From: Oscillospiraceae bacterium
GTDB lineage: Bacteria; Bacillota; Clostridia; Oscillospirales; Ruminococcaceae
Length of the DNA stretch: 46,272 nucleotides
Direction of reading: 5' to 3'
Assembly: GCA_017547525.1 (NCBI GenBank)
Contig: JAFYPL010000027.1
Span: 1 to 46,272, forward strand
In this document: one piece after another, positions 40,398-46,272 of the stretch
Position numbering within the stretch: position 1 is the first letter of the stretch
How the letters are laid out: each line of letters starts with the position of its first letter
Program-made: the position numbers and the translations under genes
The notes under the pieces: model-generated
The model's input: the letters and a program-made list of their open reading frames with translations, nothing else
Told to the model about the DNA's origin: nothing
Database searches by the model: none

Positions 40398-42743
40398 ATG
40401 GCTGAATTGTTTTTAAACTGGTTGCAGTCGTTAATGGATTTCTCCACCATATTAAACGCAAGTATAGCAGCAAGCTGGATGGTATTGGCTGTTCTCGTGA
40501 TGCGATTTGTTTTGAAAAAATCACCTAAATGGGTTCATGTAGTGTTATGGGGATTGGTGGCTGTACGCCTTTTGATGCCTTTCTCTATAGAAAGTGCATT
40601 CAGCTTAATACCAAGTGTACAGACTGTGCCACAGGAGATATTAAGTTTTCAGGGCACGCAGTTATCACAGCCTGCATACATTGATATTGTCACAAATCCA
40701 AATTTGTTTGGAGATATTTCGGTAGAATTAAGCCAGACAGTTGACCGCGTACAATGGCGTATGGTGTATATGACATTTATCTGGATTGGCGGTATGGCTG
40801 TTATGCTGTTGTATGCAATTATAAGCTACTGGCGTTTACATCACAAAGTTGCAATATCAGTTCTTTATAAAGATAATATCTTCCAGAGCGAATATGTGGA
40901 ATCACCTTTTGTTCTTGGAGTCATTAAACCAAAGATATATTTACCGTTCAACTTGAGTACGACAGATATTGCCCATGTAGTTGCACATGAAAACGCTCAT
41001 ATCAGTCGCAAAGATCATTGGTGGAAGCCATTAGGGTTTGTTTTATTAGCAATCCATTGGTTTAACCCTGTTATGTGGCTGGCGTATATAGTGCTGTGCC
41101 GTGATATTGAGCTTGCCTGTGATGAAAAGGTTATTAAAGACCTTGAAAATGAACAGAGAGCGGATTATACACAGGCTTTGGTTTCATGTAGTATTAATCG
41201 CAGAGTAATTGCCGCTTGTCCTTTGACTTTTGGTGAAGTCAGTGTGAAAGAAAGAGTGAAATCAGTAATGAATTATAAAAAACCAGTATTTTGGGTTACT
41301 ATATTATCAATGATTGCTTGTATAATAGTAGCAGTATGCTTTTTGACCAACCCTGAAAGAGATAAATATACAGTCAGAATTGTTGTTCCCGCTGGTAGTG
41401 ATGAACAGTTTGTTTATTCAGATGAAGAAATAAGAGCCATAGGCAGAGAGATAACAATCACCGCTGGTGACAATCTGCCAGATACTGAAGTATTATTGAA
41501 GCCTGTTGATGACAGTGCTGAAACTGGATATGTAGCAGAATATATCACCCCTGGTTTACCTGTTAAATTTGATGCAGATAAAAATTTATGGCTGAAAGTA
41601 GGCGTGAATATTCAGAACCCGACAGACGAAGATTTTGTTGTTTATGTCAATGTGAAAAATGTAGAAGTAAGAATAGCAGATGAAGAAACCGAAAAATGGG
41701 CCTTAATCCCTATGGTTATGATTGACGGAAAACTTTATCTTGATACAGGCTATGAAAGTACCGTTGTTAAAAGAAATGATGTAATAGACGGAGAAATTTC
41801 CAGTCAGGTAGCATCATATGAAAAACCGACTGAAAATAATCAATCAAACTTTGGTGTAGGATATAAGTATCAGGTCGGGGCATCAGAAGGAACTGTAGAA
41901 CTGTTAATAGATGATAAATGGTGGATTTTTGCTACAGAAGAAGCACGTCAGAAAATTCAGTTTCCAGCTAAAGAATACCTTGAAATAGACCAAGCAGATA
42001 AAATTACAATCGAAAGCTTTGATGCAGGTATGAGCGTTACAATCACATCTGCAGAACAGTTTGCTACAATCACCAATGCAATTTCTTCTGCTAAATGGAC
42101 AGAGGGTACTGCAGATTGCTTGTCTGATTTTAAAATCACCATAGGCGACAAAGAATACCTATATCACCTTTCCTGTGGTACAATCAATGATAATGAAAAC
42201 AACCGCAGTATATCTCTTGATGATGTTCAAAAAGCAGAACTGAATAAAGTGATCGAAGAAGTATATTATTCAATGACGGGTAACGTATTTGAAGGTAGCC
42301 GTCCAATATCACTTCCATTCCTTGAAGTTGGAAAATATATTATGCCGTTGGATATGACAAATGAAAAAGTACGAATTTCCCGTGGATTTTCAGGTCAGTA
42401 TCCAAGCCATGATGGGCTGGACATTGCCGCACCATTGGGTACAGATATTTTCGCTTCAGCTGATGGTACAGTAGTAAAAGTTGTGGAAAGCACAGTTGGA
42501 GATGGTAATCATGTTGTTATTAGACATGCAAACGGTTATTATACTCTGTATGGTCATTGTTCTGAACTTATTGCTATAGAAGGAACCGAAGTGAAACAAG
42601 GCGATGTAATTGCAAAGGTCGGCAGCACAGGAAATTCTACTGGACCACATCTGCATTTTGAATTGATTTTCGGTTACGAAAGTGAAGAAGGCGGTTTAAG
42701 CATTGATCCATATAATGCTATTGCACAATATATAGAAGAATAA
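40398..42743 (+). CDS. membrane M56 peptidase fused to M23 endopeptidase
   Basis: A 781-residue protein. The N-terminal part (1-310) has membrane helices and a BlaR1/MecR1-type M56 zinc peptidase with H-E-N-A-H (AHENAHISRKDHWWK), the cytoplasmic protease that in BlaR1 leads to repressor cleavage. After a last membrane segment (about 290-310) an extracytoplasmic region of unknown fold (about 320-630) leads to an M23 (LytM-like) domain at the C-terminus (about 655-775): HDGLDIAAPLG with H and D ligands, GDGNHVVIRHANGYYTLYGH, and HLHFE. In BlaR1 the outer domain binds beta-lactams; here it would bind or cut cell-wall peptides. Start at 40398 chosen for GGAGG. Confidence 0.9.
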   Translation: MAELFLNWLQSLMDFSTILNASIAASWMVLAVLVMRFVLKKSPKWVHVVLWGLVAVRLLMPFSIESAFSLIPSVQTVPQEILSFQGTQLSQPAYIDIVTNPNLFGDISVELSQTVDRVQWRMVYMTFIWIGGMAVMLLYAIISYWRLHHKVAISVLYKDNIFQSEYVESPFVLGVIKPKIYLPFNLSTTDIAHVVAHENAHISRKDHWWKPLGFVLLAIHWFNPVMWLAYIVLCRDIELACDEKVIKDLENEQRADYTQALVSCSINRRVIAACPLTFGEVSVKERVKSVMNYKKPVFWVTILSMIACIIVAVCFLTNPERDKYTVRIVVPAGSDEQFVYSDEEIRAIGREITITAGDNLPDTEVLLKPVDDSAETGYVAEYITPGLPVKFDADKNLWLKVGVNIQNPTDEDFVVYVNVKNVEVRIADEETEKWALIPMVMIDGKLYLDTGYESTVVKRNDVIDGEISSQVASYEKPTENNQSNFGVGYKYQVGASEGTVELLIDDKWWIFATEEARQKIQFPAKEYLEIDQADKITIESFDAGMSVTITSAEQFATITNAISSAKWTEGTADCLSDFKITIGDKEYLYHLSCGTINDNENNRSISLDDVQKAELNKVIEEVYYSMTGNVFEGSRPISLPFLEVGKYIMPLDMTNEKVRISRGFSGQYPSHDGLDIAAPLGTDIFASADGTVVKVVESTVGDGNHVVIRHANGYYTLYGHCSELIAIEGTEVKQGDVIAKVGSTGNSTGPHLHFELIFGYESEEGGLSIDPYNAIAQYIEE

Positions 42744-42865
42744 AAATGTTTAAATTATGAGAATAGCTTTTCATTCTAAAGTTTCAAATAAAATTATCGC
42801 CTATTCGGGACAAATAGAGAATAATTGTGTCTGATAGCTTATGTGTGTTTTGAATAATGAGATGA

Positions 42866-42891
42866 AAAAAGTGGAGCTTGGCTCCACTTTT
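42866..42891. terminator. bidirectional terminator
   Basis: AAAAAGTGGAGC pairs with GCTCCACTTTTT around TTG, with more T after it; it lies between the M56/M23 gene and the convergent HTH-membrane gene. Confidence 0.92.
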
Positions 42892-42892
42892 T

Positions 42893-44467
42893 TTATTCTA
42901 TAGTATTTTGATACATTGATATCTGTGATTTAAGTTCTTCTATCTCCTGCTGATATGCCCACTCTTTTGCTATATATACATCAATTTCTTCTTCCAACTG
43001 GCGTATGGTGTTTTCATATGAGATTATAGCATCTTCCATTTGTTTTTCGTTAGTATGATAATCACTATGATTTTTCTCAAGTTTTTCTATATTTTCTTTT
43101 GTGGTGTAAATTTTCATTTCTGTAAAATCAGTATTTAAACAAATAACTTTATTGTCATTTAGGTTTTTAATTATGTCTTTTATCATTTCTGCAGGATTAT
43201 TGAATTCAGTCCACAATGTTATTATTGAGTCATCATTTTTACGCCATTTTATATCGTTGTACTTGCTTGTAGTATATTCAAGCTTGATATTTTCATTATC
43301 AGATTCAATGTATTCTATTTCGTCATATCCGTTATAATAGCTGTGAATCATCAGTTTATCTTCCATTTCAAACTCGATGTAGTCTGTTTTTATTGCATAT
43401 TTACTGTCTGTCACATATTCCAGATTCAATGTGCCAACCATAGCCATACCACATCCGGAACCGAAAACCATAAGAGATATGATAAATGCCCATATCATTT
43501 TCTTTTTGTCGTTTTTTCTGTTAAAAACAAAATTTAAAGCAATTAGTATAAGGATTACATTTATAACTGCGGCTGATAAAATGGCAGATGTGATTCCCGC
43601 AAACAATATACCTGTAGATGCAAATAAGAATGAAAGCACAAGTGCAATAAACCAACAAATCAATGATACAAACATAAAGGATGACAACACCAATACACAC
43701 AGTTTTATAGTAGCAACAACGCCTTTAAACAGTGCATTGATAAATCTGTATTCGCTGTGTTCTGGGTCACGGATAACTATTCTTTTTTCTTTTTTACCAA
43801 ACAGTTTTCTTGATTTAATATTAGTGTCATTCTCTTTCTCAACTTCATCCTGAGTTGAGTCTGCAGATTCATTACTATCCTCAGATTGCAGCACGATAGT
43901 GGTTTCTGTCATTCCTTCATAGTAATCAAGATATCTGGTTTTAAACACATGCACCATTATGATTGCTATGACCATAAAAGACAGCGAAATATAAATTCCT
44001 TCTAATATCTGGTATATAATATTAGATATGTTATTAGGTAAGGTAAAAATTATTTTGACTGCTATGCTATTACCAATTGCACCTAAGAAAGCACACATCA
44101 TCAACAGTGCTATACCTATAATAAGCTGCTCTGCCAAGCATTTACTCTTGCTTTTAAAGCTCATATCACAAAACATATTTATTGTATTTGTGACAAACTC
44201 GAGAAAATTATCAATGTATTGATTCAGTTTCTTTTTGCTTTCTTCCTCGCCTTTAACTTCTCGTATATCTTTATGCAGTAAATCATCAATATTCATATCA
44301 AACTTTTCACACAAAGCTAATATTTTATCCATTTCTGGATATGCCGTTGATGATTCCCATTTCGAAACAGCCTGCCTTGAAACACCAAGCAAGTCAGCCA
44401 ACTGCTCTTGAGAAAGATTATTTTCTTTTCTTATTTTCTTCAGGTTCTCTGAAAATTGATTATTCAT
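42893..44467 (-). CDS. XRE-type HTH protein with membrane region and coiled-coil tail
   Basis: A 524-residue protein. Residues 1-65 are a Cro/C1-type helix-turn-helix (NLSQEQLADLLGVSRQAVSKWE). About six or seven membrane helices follow in two groups (about 105-180 and 235-340), separated by an acidic and basic cytoplasmic loop. The C-terminal part (about 345-524) has a beta-rich segment (about 350-420) and a coiled coil (about 460-520: EDAIISYENTIRQLEEEI). It resembles a membrane-tethered transcription factor, as found in many Firmicutes. Its target and signal are unknown. Start follows GGAGG TATTAAT. Confidence 0.85.
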   Translation of the reverse strand: MNNQFSENLKKIRKENNLSQEQLADLLGVSRQAVSKWESSTAYPEMDKILALCEKFDMNIDDLLHKDIREVKGEEESKKKLNQYIDNFLEFVTNTINMFCDMSFKSKSKCLAEQLIIGIALLMMCAFLGAIGNSIAVKIIFTLPNNISNIIYQILEGIYISLSFMVIAIIMVHVFKTRYLDYYEGMTETTIVLQSEDSNESADSTQDEVEKENDTNIKSRKLFGKKEKRIVIRDPEHSEYRFINALFKGVVATIKLCVLVLSSFMFVSLICWFIALVLSFLFASTGILFAGITSAILSAAVINVILILIALNFVFNRKNDKKKMIWAFIISLMVFGSGCGMAMVGTLNLEYVTDSKYAIKTDYIEFEMEDKLMIHSYYNGYDEIEYIESDNENIKLEYTTSKYNDIKWRKNDDSIITLWTEFNNPAEMIKDIIKNLNDNKVICLNTDFTEMKIYTTKENIEKLEKNHSDYHTNEKQMEDAIISYENTIRQLEEEIDVYIAKEWAYQQEIEELKSQISMYQNTIE

Positions 44468-44586
44468 TATTAATACCTCCTAGATTACTCATATTTTAAA
44501 CTATTCTACTGGTAGCACACCACCATTTTTAGGTTGTTTTTTGTCAAAAGTAGGTTGCAGATTACTTGTTTATCTTGAAAACTAAC

Positions 44587-44644
44587 TATACCACAGTGAT
44601 ATACCACACATATCATTGAAAACAGCACATGTGTGTGGTATAAT
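44587..44644 (+). promoter_or_regulatory. promoter with three TATACCACA operator copies
   Basis: TTGAAA (44616-44621), 17 bases, TATAAT (44639-44644) in an extended TGGTATAAT. TATACCACA occurs twice as a direct repeat (44587-44595, 44600-44608) and once inverted across the -10 (44634-44642); a 10-base inverted pair is ATACCACACA (44601-44610) with TGTGTGGTAT (44632-44641). Binding here would block the promoter, as in self-regulated toxin-antitoxin operons. Confidence 0.75.
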
Positions 44645-44660
44645 GTTGATGGGTGAGAAT

Positions 44661-44987
44661 ATGATAATAACATCAGTAGTGAAAAATGAAGCAACAAGAA
44701 ATAGTCAAATGATAGAACAATATCAAAAATTACTTGAAGGTTTACCGAAAGGAACCTTGATATTGCGTAAAAAAGAATACTATTATTTGAAGTATCGAAA
44801 AGATGGAAAAATTTGTGACGATTACATTGGTAAAGATCCAGATAAAGTTGCTGATATAAGAAATAAATTAGAACAGAGAAAACATTATGAAAAGATGCTT
44901 TTCTCTTTACAGGAAGAACAAAAAGTAATCAACAAGATTTTGGAGGACTTAAAACGATTTTATATCACGGTAGTACAGATTGTGTAG
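44661..44987 (+). CDS. small protein preceding DUF3990, unknown function
   Basis: A 108-residue protein, soluble and basic, with a helical N-terminal part (NEATRNSQMIEQYQKLL), a beta hairpin (GTLILRKKEYYYLKYRKDGKICDDYIG) and a helical C-terminal half (KVADIRNKLEQRKHYEKML). Similar proteins are usual just upstream of DUF3990 genes, and the order suggests an antitoxin or regulator, but I cannot assign a function. Start at 44661 follows GGTGAG; an upstream ATG at 44616 would lie within the promoter. Its end overlaps the next gene by 34 bases. Confidence 0.72.
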   Translation: MIITSVVKNEATRNSQMIEQYQKLLEGLPKGTLILRKKEYYYLKYRKDGKICDDYIGKDPDKVADIRNKLEQRKHYEKMLFSLQEEQKVINKILEDLKRFYITVVQIV

Positions 44988-45439
44988 ATAAACCTGAAAT
45001 CAGAAAAGGTGATGTTTATCTTGATTTTGGTGTAGGGTTTTATACAACAACATCATATGAACAAGCTGAGCGCTGGGCTCGCATAAAAATGCGCAGAAAA
45101 AATCTGGATACAGGATATGTTTCTGTATACGAATTTGATTACGAAAGAGCTATGAATGACCTTGTTATAAAACAGTTTGAAAGCGCTGATGAAGAATGGT
45201 TAACCTTTGTTGTAAATAACCGTAAAGGTGCCCCAACAAATGATTTAGCAGATATGCATATAGGTCCTGTTGCTGATGATAATGTATATCAATCTATACG
45301 ATTGTTTGAAACAGGCGCATATGATGCAGAATATACTGTTAAAAGGTTAAAAACAGAAGTTTTGCATGACCAGTGGGCATTGCATACTGATAAAATTTTA
45401 AAATATCTCACTTTTGTTGAAGCAAAAGAAATCAGATAG
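44954..45439 (+). CDS. DUF3990 family protein, ADP-ribosyltransferase-like
   Basis: A 161-residue protein of the DUF3990 family. The N-terminal ILYHGSTDCVDKPEI block, then LDFGVGFYTTTSYEQAERWA, are diagnostic. The H5 and Y30 fit the first two residues of the H-Y-E pattern of ADP-ribosyltransferases; I cannot place the third residue. If active it would modify a host or phage target with ADP-ribose and may act as a toxin; this is inference. The family start is M before ILYHGS; here the codon is ACG at 44954-44956, seven bases after GGAGG (44942-44946). A shorter ATG start at 45089 would remove the diagnostic N-terminus. It overlaps the upstream gene and is followed after 12 bases by the next. 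Confidence 0.8.
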   Translation, partial: TILYHGSTDCVDKPEIRKGDVYLDFGVGFYTTTSYEQAERWARIKMRRKNLDTGYVSVYEFDYERAMNDLVIKQFESADEEWLTFVVNNRKGAPTNDLADMHIGPVADDNVYQSIRLFETGAYDAEYTVKRLKTEVLHDQWALHTDKILKYLTFVEAKEIR

Positions 45440-45451
45440 GGGGATAATATT

Positions 45452-45688
45452 ATGAGCAAAGAAAAATTCTTGGCAATGATACCTTACATTAGTACTGATT
45501 TGGTTAATATGATAGCTACGAAACAGAATATCACTGAAGAAGAGGCAATAATTAAATTGTATGGTTCAAAACTTTATGCAGCTTTAGAACAGGAAGAAAC
45601 TAAAGTTTGGCAATACAGTACACATATGCTTTATTCTTTGTTTGAACAGGAAGAAAATACTGGTAATTTCCAGTTTCCAGATGTATAA
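45452..45688 (+). CDS. small protein of the DUF3990 operon, unknown function
   Basis: A 78-residue protein predicted to be largely helical and acidic (DLVNMIATKQNITEEEAIIKLYGSKLYAALEQEE split around residues 15-50). I do not recognise the family, but small proteins like this commonly sit next to DUF3990. It may be an antitoxin or accessory. AGGGGGAT precedes the ATG; it lies between DUF3990 and DUF3791 with 12- and 14-base gaps, so it is part of the operon. Confidence 0.75.
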   Translation: MSKEKFLAMIPYISTDLVNMIATKQNITEEEAIIKLYGSKLYAALEQEETKVWQYSTHMLYSLFEQEENTGNFQFPDV

Positions 45689-45702
45689 GGAGAGAGTGAA
45701 TA

Positions 45703-45912
45703 ATGTCAAAAGAGATGTCTTTCGCAGTATTTTGTATGGAAAACTACAAATATCATCGTAATCTTAATGGTAAAGAAGTATCTGAGCTTTTCCAGCGTTA
45801 TGGTGTGTTTGATTATATTCGTGATTTTTATGATATTTTGCATACCACAGGACACAATTACATCAATAATGATATCGATATTTATCTTAATTCCCGTGGA
45901 GTTGTTATTTAA
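45703..45912 (+). CDS. DUF3791 family protein
   Basis: A 69-residue protein of the DUF3791 family (FAVFCMENYKYHRNLNGKEV, LFQRYGVFDYIRDFYDILHT, IDIYLNSRGVVI). Members are encoded next to DUF3990 in many Firmicutes and are candidate antitoxins or partners. The function is unknown. Ribosome site GGAGAGAG; ends the small operon. Confidence 0.85.
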   Translation: MSKEMSFAVFCMENYKYHRNLNGKEVSELFQRYGVFDYIRDFYDILHTTGHNYINNDIDIYLNSRGVVI

Positions 45913-46027
45913 AATTAAGGTGTAGCAATTTGAGAAATTAATAGAACAGATGTTAACTAGAAATTTTACATTTGTTTGGTGAAACACAGTTAAAGAACAT
46001 TTAAATTTGGCAAAGAGGTGTGTTGAT

Positions 46028-46246
46028 ATGAAATGTCCGTGGTGTAAAACAGAAATGATAGATGGTTTTATCAATAGCTCTCGAAAAGTTGTTTTTTCTC
46101 AGAAACCAAATGATGATTTTTTCTTTTTAGCAGGCAGAGAAAGTATAAATCTTACACAGCATAATTGGACAAGACCTTCTGCAAAAGCATATCATTGCGA
46201 AAATTGTAAAAAGGTAATTGTTGATTATTCAATAGAAATTGAATAA
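46028..46246 (+). CDS. small zinc-ribbon protein
   Basis: A 72-residue protein starting MKCPWCKTEM and ending with CENCKKVIVDY, giving two CxxC knuckles that would bind zinc; the middle includes SQKPNDDFFFLAG and NWTRPSAKAYH. Similar stand-alone proteins of unknown function are common in Clostridia. ATG at 46028 follows GAGGTG. No promoter is clear after the DUF3791 gene, and it may be a separate unit. Confidence 0.8.
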   Translation: MKCPWCKTEMIDGFINSSRKVVFSQKPNDDFFFLAGRESINLTQHNWTRPSAKAYHCENCKKVIVDYSIEIE

Positions 46247-46267
46247 GTTTTGATTTGGAGGTTCCAG

Positions 46268-46272
46268 ATGAA
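46268..46272 (+). CDS. start of a further gene, truncated by window end
   Basis: ATGAA follows GGAGG by seven bases at the window edge. Only the first codon and a part are visible, so nothing can be said of the product. Confidence 0.4.

Noticed and set aside
1-46272. CRISPR arrays, tRNA or rRNA genes, insertion sequences, integrase attachment sites
   Set aside because: I looked for repeat-spacer patterns, cloverleaf cores and transposase-like frames on both strands and saw none.

Overview
The window looks like chromosomal DNA of an endospore-forming, low-GC, probably gut-associated anaerobe of the Firmicutes, most likely class Clostridia. The reasons are an alaS T-box leader, a sporulation sigma factor of the SigK type with its hydrophobic pro-region, a BofC-like protein, TIGR-like Shine-Dalgarno sites in front of almost every gene, many intrinsic terminators, and families common in Clostridia (C69 dipeptidase, MATE exporter, cysteine-rich glutamate-synthase-like protein, DUF3990/DUF3791 pair). 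No rRNA, tRNA, CRISPR array or insertion sequence was seen.

Layout. 1-600: 5' end of alaS (minus strand), apparently frameshifted, with promoter, T-box leader and leader terminator. 598-6010: minus-strand sporulation/cell-wall block with sigK overlapping a SpoVD/FtsI-like transpeptidase, then a large secreted amidase overlapping sfsA. 6044-11176: mixed housekeeping genes (FMN-binding protein, glycerophosphodiesterase, S51 peptidase, small membrane protein, MerR/TipAS regulator with a clear operator, split Thr/Ser exporter, RluA-type pseudouridine synthase). 11190-13793: class A PBP whose start codon seems to be non-canonical, and a BofC-like protein. 13986-22508: a plus-strand accessory block with an FkbH-like enzyme, acyl carrier protein, a 1167-residue repeat-rich surface protein, then MaoC, SDR and acetyltransferase genes that overlap one another; a Nudix gene lies on the opposite strand. 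This may make and transfer a glyceryl-type acyl group onto a surface molecule.

22540-23918: PAP2 phosphatase, then an 880-base stretch without a gene. On its minus strand there is a consensus sigma-A promoter, about 585 nt with no reading frame of note, many nested hairpins, a long-range stem that would join the two ends, and an intrinsic terminator. This is the best candidate in the window for an undescribed or unannotated large structured non-coding RNA.

23919-39694: ABC-F ATPase, cysteine-rich glutamate-synthase-like protein, MATE exporter, C69 dipeptidase, PhoP/PhoR-like two-component pair, GH13 alpha-glucosidase, release factor 3, small zinc ribbon membrane protein, monofunctional glycosyltransferase, sirtuin and a ferritin-like protein of unknown function.

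39926-46272: a BlaI-type repressor behind two identical operator dyads, coupled to a membrane M56 peptidase fused to an M23 endopeptidase; a divergent HTH-membrane protein; and a small operon behind a repeat-rich promoter that encodes a DUF3990 (ADP-ribosyltransferase-like) protein, a DUF3791 protein and two further small proteins, which resembles a toxin-antitoxin or defence module. A zinc-ribbon gene and the first codon of another gene close the window.

Three oddities (alaS one-base deletion, ATC or ATT in place of ATG in the class A PBP, ACG in place of ATG in the DUF3990 gene) could be biology or base-calling errors and are kept as separate findings.
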